Source: Planctomycetaceae bacterium
Lineage (GTDB): Bacteria > Planctomycetota > Phycisphaerae > Phycisphaerales > SM1A02
Assembly: GCA_002685335.1 (NCBI GenBank)
Contig: NYWY01000075.1
Location: forward strand, 1 to 17,965
DNA length: 17,965 bases
Direction: 5' to 3'
Shown: positions 1 through 7,073 of the stretch, piece by piece
Numbering within the stretch: the first letter of the stretch is position 1
Layout: each line of letters starts with the position of its first letter
The notes under the pieces: generated by a model
The model's database searches: none
What the model saw: only the letters and a program-made list of their open reading frames with translations
What the model was told of the DNA's origin: nothing
Position numbers and translations under genes: made by a program

Positions 1-372
1 CCGCCCGCGACGACGCGGGACCCGTTCGATCCAGAGTATATCGGGCATGGTTATCCCCGACCGATTCGCCGGTTTCGGGCGTGGGCCGAGGGTTGGACCC
101 GTTGACACCTTCTTCCGAGGCCCGGTACTCTTCTCGTTCTGTCCGTCGCTCGACCCAGAGGAACCGTTCCGTCTGACGTCGCGAAACGCGTCGGTAGATC
201 CCGTGGCCCCGTTGCCACGATTCCGCTTGTTGAGTTCGAGGTCGATCATCAGATCGGCCCGAGCCCAGATTCGAGGCGAGGCCGTCCCTGGAAGATGGGC
301 CCCGCCGACATTCGGTCTTTCGTCCACTGCTCCCGCCGACGGCGGGACCAATCCCCCTCCGAGGAACGCTCG
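1..372. other. Upstream stretch without a convincing gene
   Basis: No complete gene is supported here. Two fragments at the left edge could be ends of neighbouring genes. On the + strand, frame 1 is open from base 1 to a TGA at 103-105 and would give a 34-residue C-terminus ending in AWAEGWTR. On the - strand an ATG at 48-46 opens a frame that runs off the window as MPDILWIERVPRRRGR. Neither has enough sequence to judge. A 137-residue reading frame starting at 47 overlaps the exported HEAT gene in another frame, has a composition typical of GC-rich noise, and was not called. The stretch from about 106 to 372 is best read as the leader and promoter region of the gene at 373. Confidence 0.4.
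102..131 (+). promoter_or_regulatory. Weak sigma-70-like promoter candidate
   Basis: A perfect TTGACA lies at 102-107. With an 18-base spacer it faces TACTCT at 126-131, which matches only three of six bases of the -10 consensus. It would give a leader of roughly 235 bases for the HEAT-repeat gene at 373. The exact -35 in GC-rich DNA is the only strong point, so this is tentative. Confidence 0.2.
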
Positions 373-2580
373 ATGGCTCGCAACTCCCGCACCACCACGG
401 CTGGACTTCTTCGCTCGATCGCGGTCAGTGGCGTCATCGTCGCTGGTATCACGCCGCTGACGGCCTCTGCCGCGTCCTCGAGTCACCCGCTGGTGCAGGA
501 CGGTGCGACGAACCCGACGCAGTTGGTCGAGGACTTCCTCCACTACCTCCTGATCGCGAAGCCGGACCTCGCCGAGGCGGCCGCCCAGAAGCTCTTCGAC
601 TCGGGCATCACCCCGGCTGAAATCGCGGAAATCATCCGCGAGAAGAATCTCGACGACAAGGTCGAACGGGCACTGACCCGCGGTCGCGGCATGAGTGGCG
701 TCGGCCCGATGGTCACCCGGTTCGAGAATGTCCTCGAGCAGGGCCGCCACGATCTCGCCCGCAATCAGGATCGGATCCGCGAAGCGATCGGCATGCTGGA
801 CGGGTCGCTCCGTTCGCAGTTGATGGCTCGTCGCCGACTGGTCGAGGCGGGTGAGTACGCGGTCCCCGAGCTGCTCCAGACCCTCATCACCACCAAGAGT
901 CCCGAAGCCGAACTTCGGGTGACCGAGGTGCTCGAGGAGATCAAGCGCCAGGCGGTCCTCCCGCTTTGTGCGGCACTTCCCGAACTCTCTCCGACCGTGC
1001 AGGCGAAGGTCTGCCGGATCCTGTCCAAGATCGGCTGGCCCACGGCCATCCCGTTCCTGCTGGACCTCGCGGCGGATCGGCGGACGACCCCTGAAGTCCG
1101 GGACGCGGCGAACATCGCGTTCCGTCGCCTTGGAGGCACCTCCACCGACGTCTCATCCGCCTACACCGCGCTGGCTCGCAAGTTCTTCGCCGAGGATCAG
1201 TCGCTCATCGCCTATCCCGGGGATGCGGCCAACATGGTCTGGAGCTACGGCCCTCACTCCGGACTGGTTCCGACTCCGGTGCCGACGACGATCTTCAGCC
1301 AGGTCATGGCCATGCGATGCGCCCGGGCCGCCCTCGAAGCCGATTCCACCAGCCGCATGGCGTTGTCGACCTTCGTGGCCGCCGACCTCCGACGGGAGAA
1401 CCAGCTGGGGGACAACGAGTCCGATCCCTTCGAGGCCGACTCGCCCTATTCCCCGCAGTTCTTCGCCACCGCCTCCGGCAGTTCGATCTGTCGTGACGTG
1501 CTCGCGATGGCGATCGACGCCGACGACACCGCCCTGGTGCGGGATGCGATCCAAGCCCTGGGTCACACCGTGGGGCGTGGAAACATGTTCGCCGCCGGTG
1601 GACGTTCGCCGCTGCTTGAATGTCTTCTGTATCCCGACCGACGGGTCCAGTACGACGCGGCCCTGGTGCTGGGTTCGGCCCTCCCGTCCGCGGCCTTCGC
1701 CGGTGACACGCAGGTGGTGCCGCTGCTCGCCTCCGCGGTTCGGGCCGGCAACCAGTCGTTCGCCGCGGTCGTGGCCACGACCGAAGAGGATCGCAACCGG
1801 TTCGCCGGCATGTTGAAGTCCGCAGGTTTCCGAGTCGCCGCCTCCGGTGGTGATTTCTACGAGCTTGAAGCGGAGATCAACCGTGGGAACGGCGTCGACC
1901 TGATCATCGTCCAGGAATCCGTGCCCAACGCGGTCGAGACCGTCGGCCGGGTCCGGGCCTTCGGTCGAACCGGCGCCACTCCGGTGCTGCTCGTCTCCGA
2001 CGCGGTCGACGGCATTCGCCTCGATCGCGAGTTCGCCGAGGATCGAGCCACCGTGAGCTGGGACGGGTCCGGAAGCGACGTCCAGTTCGGAAGCACGATC
2101 GAACGCCTGATGAAGGTGGCCTCGGGTGGTCGCATGACGGAAGTCGACGCGATGACCTACACCCGGAACGCGCTTCAGACCCTCGCGGTCATTGCGCGAG
2201 CCGACGGGGCGGTCTACAAGATCAACGATGCGGAACCGGCGTTGCTCGAAGCGATGGGCACGATTTCCGGTGGCATGCGTCTGCTGGTCGCGGACGTGGT
2301 CGCCCTCATCGGTACCGATCGCGCTCAGCGAGCCCTCATGGATGCCGCCATCGCTTCCAGCAATCCCAGCGAGCAGATCGCGCTTCTGGATCGAGCCGCC
2401 GCCAATGCCCGTTCCTTCGGTTCGCGAGTCGAAGCCCGACAGAGCGAAGCCCTTCGCCGACTCATCGCGGCCAACGCGGGCGCCGGCGGAAACGCCGGCA
2501 TCGCGGATGCCGCTGGTCGTCTCTACGGTTCACTCGATCTTCCCACGGACGAGGCGGTCAGCCTGATCACTGGAGGCTGA
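373..2580 (+). CDS. Exported HEAT-repeat protein with degenerate receiver-like domain
   Basis: A 735-residue protein of unknown role. I chose the ATG at 373 over one 26 codons upstream because GAGG at 361-364 is a well-placed Shine-Dalgarno and because residues 1-33 then form a classic signal peptide: basic start MARNSR, hydrophobic core, likely cleavage after TASA. Residues about 166-254 and again about 418-440 look like HEAT repeats, paired amphipathic helices with motifs such as AVLPLCAAL and VQYDAALVLGSAL. Residues about 461-580 have the strand-helix alternation of a response-regulator receiver (AAVVATTEED, GFRVAA, DLIIVQES, GATPVLLVSD). The phosphoacceptor Asp position is Gln514 and the acidic pair after strand 1 is missing. 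The C-terminal part is helical. HEAT proteins usually act as protein-binding scaffolds; a scaffold role at or outside the inner membrane is my inference. It appears to be a single-gene unit, followed 46 bases later by a tRNA gene. Confidence 0.8.
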   Translation: MARNSRTTTAGLLRSIAVSGVIVAGITPLTASAASSSHPLVQDGATNPTQLVEDFLHYLLIAKPDLAEAAAQKLFDSGITPAEIAEIIREKNLDDKVERALTRGRGMSGVGPMVTRFENVLEQGRHDLARNQDRIREAIGMLDGSLRSQLMARRRLVEAGEYAVPELLQTLITTKSPEAELRVTEVLEEIKRQAVLPLCAALPELSPTVQAKVCRILSKIGWPTAIPFLLDLAADRRTTPEVRDAANIAFRRLGGTSTDVSSAYTALARKFFAEDQSLIAYPGDAANMVWSYGPHSGLVPTPVPTTIFSQVMAMRCARAALEADSTSRMALSTFVAADLRRENQLGDNESDPFEADSPYSPQFFATASGSSICRDVLAMAIDADDTALVRDAIQALGHTVGRGNMFAAGGRSPLLECLLYPDRRVQYDAALVLGSALPSAAFAGDTQVVPLLASAVRAGNQSFAAVVATTEEDRNRFAGMLKSAGFRVAASGGDFYELEAEINRGNGVDLIIVQESVPNAVETVGRVRAFGRTGATPVLLVSDAVDGIRLDREFAEDRATVSWDGSGSDVQFGSTIERLMKVASGGRMTEVDAMTYTRNALQTLAVIARADGAVYKINDAEPALLEAMGTISGGMRLLVADVVALIGTDRAQRALMDAAIASSNPSEQIALLDRAAANARSFGSRVEARQSEALRRLIAANAGAGGNAGIADAAGRLYGSLDLPTDEAVSLITGG
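2558..2580 (+). terminator. Possible weak hairpin at the end of the HEAT gene
   Basis: TCAGCCT at 2558-2564 pairs perfectly with AGGCTGA at 2574-2580, which includes the stop codon, leaving a 9-base loop. It is followed by TTT only. It could slow or end transcription, but a 7-bp stem with three T is weak evidence. The stronger hairpin after the tRNA at 2702-2729 may end the same transcript instead. Confidence 0.25.
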
Positions 2581-2626
2581 TTTCAAACCCGCTCGTTCGC
2601 AGAGTGCTTGACTGAAAACGAACGTC

Positions 2627-2699
2627 GCCACCATAGCTCAGTTGGTAGAGCGAAGCTTTCGTAAAGCTTAGGTCACCGGTTCAAGTCCGGTTGGTGGCT
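2627..2699 (+). tRNA. tRNA-Thr (anticodon CGU)
   Basis: All four arms fold. The acceptor GCCACCA (2627-2633) pairs with TGGTGGC (2692-2698). The D stem is GCTC/GAGC. The anticodon stem AAGCT/AGCTT encloses the loop TTCGTAA with anticodon CGT at 2660-2662. The variable loop is AGGTC. The T arm is ACCGG-TTCAAGT-CCGGT. The discriminator base is T2699 and CCA is not encoded, so it must be added after transcription. It reads ACG threonine codons. No good promoter fits in the 46 bases after the HEAT gene, so it may be co-transcribed with that gene. A perfect hairpin follows three bases later. Confidence 0.96.
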
Positions 2700-2701
2700 T
2701 C

Positions 2702-2729
2702 CGACGCCCCGCCTCACGGCGGGGCGTCG
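2702..2729 (+). terminator. Strong hairpin terminator after tRNA-Thr
   Basis: CGACGCCCCGCC (2702-2713) and GGCGGGGCGTCG (2718-2729) form a perfect 12-bp GC-rich stem around a TCAC loop. On the + strand it is followed by TTCAC, so the T tract is short. Its place directly behind the tRNA, facing the converging leftward pair, supports a terminator role, possibly for both strands. Confidence 0.7.
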
Positions 2730-2912
2730 TTCACATCCCGTCCCGTGGTTTCCGTGATCTGGCGACGGTGGATCCGGTTCGTACCGGGTGAGATCGAGGT
2801 CGAGCAGGGCTCGTTCCGAATCCATCGCCCGAAGTCGTCGTCCGACCGTTCCGGCGTGGGGTGACCTGAGGTGTCAGGGTGGTCGATGTCTCGGGCGAGG
2901 ATCTTCGGCCGG

Positions 2913-3614
2913 TCAGTGAACCTCGTACCGGATCGCGGCGGCGAGGCGGGCTCGCTTCTCGAGCCACACGGTGATTCCCCCGAGCAGCAACAGGAAACCG
3001 CCGCCTCCCAGGCCGCAGAAGGCGGCGAGTACCGGACGGAATGCTTCGTTCAGCGTCTCGATCTCGTCTTCCTGGACCAGGAAGACGTCGGCGACCGCGG
3101 AACTCGATTCGTTCTTTCCGAGGATGAGCGTGATGTCGTAGGGGCCCGGCTTGGGGATCGTCACGGCGCCCACCAGCACCGCAGTGGATGGTTTTCCGGG
3201 ACGGGAGGACGGAAGGTTCGCCCGCTGGGTGGTTTCGTACTCGATCTCCATGACGCTGCCCTGGGCATCGGTGACCGTGAGTTCGAAAACCAGTTCGGAA
3301 GAGGCGAGATACCGAGTCCCGTCCAGTTCGGTATCGGTGAGGTAGGCCACGAAGATCCGCCCCTGCGGGAGATCGAAGGTGGCATCGCCCGGGGCGATGA
3401 AACGCATCGGGGTCTGGTTGGCCACCCGCTTCTGCATGCTGACTCGAAGATCGGAGAGTTCCGACCACGGGGTGACCGCCGCCATGACCAGACCGGTGGC
3501 CGCCAGCACGACGCCGGCGATCAGAAGGCCTCTTCCGAGCAGGGGGCGCCGAGCGGAGCTGCGAGCGGAGATCAGCGGACGAGGTTCGGTCTTCGAAGGA
3601 TTCTGATCGGTCAT
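2913..3614 (-). CDS. Two-helix membrane protein of unknown function
   Basis: A 233-residue protein I do not recognise. The ATG at 3614 overlaps the stop of the upstream mutarotase in an ATGA arrangement and is preceded by AGGAG, so I prefer it to a start 15 codons earlier inside that gene. Residues 1-25 are polar and basic. A membrane helix follows at about 27-47 (LLIAGVVLAATGLVMAAV). A long stretch of about 140 residues rich in beta strands comes next, then a second helix at about 196-217 (glycine- and leucine-rich, GLGGGGFLLLLGGITVW) and a short basic tail. This predicts a two-pass inner-membrane protein with a large outside beta domain. Translational coupling suggests work linked to the mutarotase, but no known sugar enzyme motif is visible. 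About 180 bases without a gene separate its end from the tRNA terminator. Confidence 0.75.
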   Translation of the reverse strand: MTDQNPSKTEPRPLISARSSARRPLLGRGLLIAGVVLAATGLVMAAVTPWSELSDLRVSMQKRVANQTPMRFIAPGDATFDLPQGRIFVAYLTDTELDGTRYLASSELVFELTVTDAQGSVMEIEYETTQRANLPSSRPGKPSTAVLVGAVTIPKPGPYDITLILGKNESSSAVADVFLVQEDEIETLNEAFRPVLAAFCGLGGGGFLLLLGGITVWLEKRARLAAAIRYEVH

Positions 3615-3961
3615 TGATCCTGCTCCTCGAGGTTGAAGATCTCGGTCATCGGCGTCCACCAGCCACCGTCGCTGGGGTCGGCGGAAGGGACCCGCCGTTG
3701 GTAGTCCCGCATGAGTTCATCCCACGCCCGGCACCGGGGATCCTCGGCGTAGGACTGATAGTCGTGGGCCGGATTGAAATCGTCCGGTACCTGGAGCGTC
3801 ATGAAGAGACGGGTGCCGGTCCGCCAGATCCGAAGATCGCGGATCCCGATGGATCGAAGACCGTGGATCACCTCGGGCCAGGCCTCCCGGTGATGACGCT
3901 CGTATTCCGCGATGCGGAGGGGGTCGTCGACGAGATCAAGGGCCTGTGCGAAGGTCTTCAC
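3611..3961 (-). CDS. L-fucose/L-rhamnose mutarotase (RhaM/DUF718 family)
   Basis: A 116-residue enzyme, slightly longer than the roughly 104 residues of E. coli RhaM, that interconverts alpha and beta anomers of a deoxy sugar. Family marks are the start AQALDL followed by EYERHH (21-24 of the motif include the family His), AWPEV at about 27-31, the strand RLFMTLQV, the segment CRAWDELM and the ending MTEIFNL. The start codon is GTG. No strong Shine-Dalgarno precedes it. The gene is divergent from the fucokinase/guanylyltransferase gene with 80 bases between starts. Both act on free L-fucose chemistry, so I infer an L-fucose substrate rather than rhamnose; the two cannot be told apart by motif alone. 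Its stop overlaps the start of the two-helix membrane protein gene by ATGA, so the pair is an operon. Confidence 0.88.
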   Translation of the reverse strand: MKTFAQALDLVDDPLRIAEYERHHREAWPEVIHGLRSIGIRDLRIWRTGTRLFMTLQVPDDFNPAHDYQSYAEDPRCRAWDELMRDYQRRVPSADPSDGGWWTPMTEIFNLEEQDQ

Positions 3962-4028
3962 GATTGATTCCGGGGATCGGGACCCCGCAGGATACGGCGA
4001 ACCCGCTGGAGCATGGAGATCGAACGGG

Positions 4029-4034
4029 TAGCAT
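4029..4034 (+). promoter_or_regulatory. Candidate -10 element for a near-leaderless fucokinase transcript
   Basis: TAGCAT at 4029-4034 matches four of six bases of the -10 consensus and ends seven bases before the ATG at 4042. Transcription would start at or next to the start codon. There is no clear -35, and only GGGA as a possible ribosome site. The same spacing and TAG opening occur before the genes starting at 12953 and 12845. Confidence 0.4.
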
Positions 4035-4041
4035 CGGGAAC

Positions 4042-6897
4042 ATGACGGCGTTTCATGATCCGCCCCCGTTCGACCTTCTGGTCCTGACCGCTTCGGATGC
4101 CCGGCAGGCCGAGATCTACCGTCACGTCGTCGGTCGGATGGTCGAAGACGGGCTGGTGGCGGCCCGGGATCTTCTCGTGGTGCCGGATCCCGGTGGGCGC
4201 CGGGTCGGTTCCGGGGGCGCGACGCTCGAGGCCGGTTTTCAAGCCGCCCGACATTTCGCGGCGGAGACCGGTCCGGATGATCCCGCCTCGCTCCTGCATG
4301 GGAAGCGAGTGGCGGTGGTGCATTCCGGGGGTGAAAGCCGCCGGCTGCCGGCGTTCGCGGCGGCGGGGAAGATTCTCATGCCATTCCCGCGGAACGATGG
4401 CCGGCCGGGTTCCGGAACCATGCTCGAGGCGATCGTCGCCTCGCTTGCCGGGGCGACGCGAGGTGCCCGAGTCGTGGTGGCCAGCGGTGATGCGCTGGTG
4501 ACCCTGGACGGAGTCCGGCTTGATCTTCCCGGGCTGGTGGGGGTTGCCCAGTCGGCATCGATCGAGCGTGGGTCTCGACACGGGGTCTACGTGAAAGCGA
4601 GCGATGGCTCCGTGCGCGACATCTTGCAGAAGCCGGATGAACTCGAGGCCCGGGATGCCGGAGCGGTGCGTCGCGGAAGGATGCTGCTGGTCGATACCGG
4701 CGTGCTTTCCTTTGATTCCGAATCGATCGGTCGATGGTTGCGGGTTGCGGGCGTGACACTGAAGAACGGCCGCCTGGTCGTCGGCCCGGGACTGCTCGCA
4801 GGAATCCGAGCCGGCCGGACGGGACCGATCGAACTCTACAACGAGATGCTCAAGGCGATTCCAGCCGCGGTCGATGCCGTGACCTTTCGCAGGGTGGCGG
4901 GTGGAGAGCCGGGATCGGATCGCCGAAGACTCCTGTCCGAATGGCGTCGCGGCGTCCGAGGCATGGAGTTTCGGGTGGAGACGGATCGAGGGCGATCCTT
5001 CCTGCATCCGGGAACCACGCCGGAGTACCTCGATCTCGTCCGCGACTCGGGGCGCGACGGTGATGACGAACGAATTCGATCGATCGGCCGCAATCTCGTG
5101 ACCGGGATCTCCGCGAACACGCGGTTGGAACTTCGACGGGGTGAATGCGTCCTCGCCCTTCCGATTCGGGATCGGCGGGATCGAGGCCGCTGGTTGGTGG
5201 TCGCACATCACGAACGAGACGATTTCAAGACGCCGATCGATGCGGGCGGCACTCTGGGCGGGCGATCACTCCTCGACCGGACGGGTTCGCCCGAGGAATT
5301 CGTGGAGCCCGGTGGCACGCTGCGGGAAGCGAGACTGTGGTCGATCGGTTCCGTGGGCTCGAGTCTCGCGCATGCCCTCCGAACGCTTCGCGAAGGACCG
5401 CGGGCGACGCGAGGGACTCGGTGGTCCCTGGTCGAGGCCCTGGGACGGCTGGACGTGCCGCGACTGCTGGCTCATCGGGATCGATGGGAGCAGGCCCGAC
5501 TTGAATCCGAAGGAGCGGATCTGATTCGTCGGCGTCCGGATGTTCCCGTGGGAGCCATCGCGGATCGTCTGGACGGCTCGGTCGCCCGGTCGGTCGCATC
5601 CGAGCTTCGACGGAGTTCGGATGCCGCGTCCGATCATCTGGAGGGGGCGAGACTGGCGGCCGCGGCGAGTCGGTTCGCCGAGCGTGGGGGTGATGATCGA
5701 AGGGACGACGACCTGAGTCGGGCACTGGCCCGGGTCGGAGATCTGATCGCCGCGCCGATCGAACCCGCGTCGGATGATCGTCCGGCGACCGTGCTTCCGG
5801 ATCAAGCGGTCTGGTGCACCGCGCCGGTCCGGATCGATCTGGCAGGCGGATGGAGCGATCCCCCGCCGATGTGCGTCGACCATGGTGGAACGGTGGTGAA
5901 CGCCGCGGTGCTGCTTCATGGCAAGCCGCCGATCCAGGCATTCTCGAAGCGTCTTGATGAACCGAAGATCGTGGTGCACAGCGTGGATCTTGGATCGAGT
6001 CGGGTGTTCACCAACACCCGTCAGCTTCATGCTCCCGGGGATCCCGCGGACTGGACGACCCTGCCTCGGATGGCCCTCCGCCTGGCCGGGGTGACGCCCT
6101 CGGACCCCCGGAGCAGTCTTCGCCGACGATTGGAGCGACTCGGAGGAGGGGTGGTGCTCACCCTGCACTCGGCGGTGCCGAAAGGGTCTGGAATGGGCAC
6201 CAGCTCCATCCTCGGGGCGACGGTGCTCGCCTGCCTGGAGCGACTTTTCGGTGATGGCATCGATGGGGCGTCGATCATCGAGCGGACGAGTGCGTTGGAG
6301 CAGATGATGACCACCCGAGGTGGTTGGCAGGACCAGGTCGGAGGGATTCATGGTGGCTTGAAGATCGCGCGGACCTCGCCGGGCCCGAGCCAGCGACCGG
6401 TGGTCGAATCACTCGCGGCTCCCTCGGAATTTCTGCAGGCGATCGAAGCCCGCGCGATTCTTCTCTATTCGGGCGAGCAGCGACTCGCGCGGGACATTCT
6501 GGAGAAGGTCGTGGGTCGCTACCTCACCCGGGAGCGTGGGGCGGTTCGAATCATCGGCCGGTTGAAGGACGGGGCGGAAGCGATGGCCTCGGCGATCCGG
6601 AGCGGTGACATCGACGAGTTCACTCGACGTCTCGCGGAATACTGGCGGTTGAAGAGAGCGTTCGATCCGGCGGCGACCAATCCTCGGATCGATGCGATCG
6701 CGGCGGGTCACGCCCGGGATCTCGCGGCGTGGGAGTTGCCGGGGGCCGGCGGCGGGGGATTCGTCCTCATGCTCGCCCGCGACGAGTCGGCTGCGGCCCG
6801 CATTCGCAGACGCGCGGATCGTCGACCGGCCAACCCGCTCTCTCGTCGATTTCCCCTGGAGATCGACCCGGTGGGGTTGACGGTCACGGTGCTCTGA
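4042..6897 (+). CDS. fkp: Bifunctional L-fucokinase/fucose-1-phosphate guanylyltransferase
   Basis: A 951-residue cytoplasmic enzyme, almost the length of Bacteroides fragilis Fkp (949). It would phosphorylate L-fucose with ATP and then use GTP to make GDP-L-fucose, the salvage route to fucosylated glycans. The N-terminal nucleotidyltransferase half shows VPDPGGRRVGSGGATLEA (about 50-70), HSGGESRRLP (about 94-103) and a strand VVVASGDALV. The C-terminal GHMP-kinase half starts near 592 with CTAPVRIDLAGGWSDPPP, has the ATP loop PKGSGMGTSS near 713 and the third motif GAGGGGFVLM near 900. I chose the ATG at 4042 because sequence similarity to the family begins there; an upstream in-frame ATG would overlap the divergent mutarotase. 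The gene stands alone on its strand and ends before a strong hairpin at 7015-7052. A different sugar, such as D-arabinose, is possible but less likely given the mutarotase neighbour. Confidence 0.9.
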   Translation: MTAFHDPPPFDLLVLTASDARQAEIYRHVVGRMVEDGLVAARDLLVVPDPGGRRVGSGGATLEAGFQAARHFAAETGPDDPASLLHGKRVAVVHSGGESRRLPAFAAAGKILMPFPRNDGRPGSGTMLEAIVASLAGATRGARVVVASGDALVTLDGVRLDLPGLVGVAQSASIERGSRHGVYVKASDGSVRDILQKPDELEARDAGAVRRGRMLLVDTGVLSFDSESIGRWLRVAGVTLKNGRLVVGPGLLAGIRAGRTGPIELYNEMLKAIPAAVDAVTFRRVAGGEPGSDRRRLLSEWRRGVRGMEFRVETDRGRSFLHPGTTPEYLDLVRDSGRDGDDERIRSIGRNLVTGISANTRLELRRGECVLALPIRDRRDRGRWLVVAHHERDDFKTPIDAGGTLGGRSLLDRTGSPEEFVEPGGTLREARLWSIGSVGSSLAHALRTLREGPRATRGTRWSLVEALGRLDVPRLLAHRDRWEQARLESEGADLIRRRPDVPVGAIADRLDGSVARSVASELRRSSDAASDHLEGARLAAAASRFAERGGDDRRDDDLSRALARVGDLIAAPIEPASDDRPATVLPDQAVWCTAPVRIDLAGGWSDPPPMCVDHGGTVVNAAVLLHGKPPIQAFSKRLDEPKIVVHSVDLGSSRVFTNTRQLHAPGDPADWTTLPRMALRLAGVTPSDPRSSLRRRLERLGGGVVLTLHSAVPKGSGMGTSSILGATVLACLERLFGDGIDGASIIERTSALEQMMTTRGGWQDQVGGIHGGLKIARTSPGPSQRPVVESLAAPSEFLQAIEARAILLYSGEQRLARDILEKVVGRYLTRERGAVRIIGRLKDGAEAMASAIRSGDIDEFTRRLAEYWRLKRAFDPAATNPRIDAIAAGHARDLAAWELPGAGGGGFVLMLARDESAAARIRRRADRRPANPLSRRFPLEIDPVGLTVTVL

Positions 6898-7014
6898 AGC
6901 GGAGATGAATCGGGTCTCGAGTTGGTTCAAGCGCAGTCGCGAGGCGGTCGAAGCCGACGAAGGATCACATGCATCCTCCCGGTCGCCGTCCATCACTTCG
7001 GACCGGATGGGAAA

Positions 7015-7052
7015 CGAGCCCCTCGATCACCAGATGGTGGTCGAGGGGCTCG
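7015..7052. terminator. Bidirectional terminator hairpin
   Basis: A 17-bp stem pairs 7015-7031 (CGAGCCCCTCGATCACC) with 7036-7052 around the loop AGAT, with a single T-G wobble. It lies between the converging fucokinase gene (stop at 6897) and esterase gene (stop at 7074). On the - strand it is followed by TTTC just past the stem; on the + strand by a T-rich GGTTCTTC. It is well placed to end both transcripts. A 76-residue + strand frame from 6905 runs through it and is not called. Nothing else is seen in 6898-7014. Confidence 0.75.
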
Positions 7053-7073
7053 TGGTTCTTCGGGGTCTGAGAA

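Noticed and set aside
2627..2729. tRNA-Thr as an attachment site of an integrated element
   Set aside because: There is no integrase, no repeated tRNA 3' end elsewhere in the window and the neighbours look like ordinary chromosomal genes.
2871..3617. A 248-residue + strand frame opposite the two-helix membrane protein
   Set aside because: Glycine/arginine/glutamate-rich with no recognisable motif; the - strand frame has two membrane helices, a Shine-Dalgarno and a coupled upstream gene.
5225..6351. Frames of 238 and 361 residues on the - strand
   Set aside because: They lie opposite the GHMP-kinase and middle parts of the fucokinase/guanylyltransferase gene and show no domain or ribosome site.
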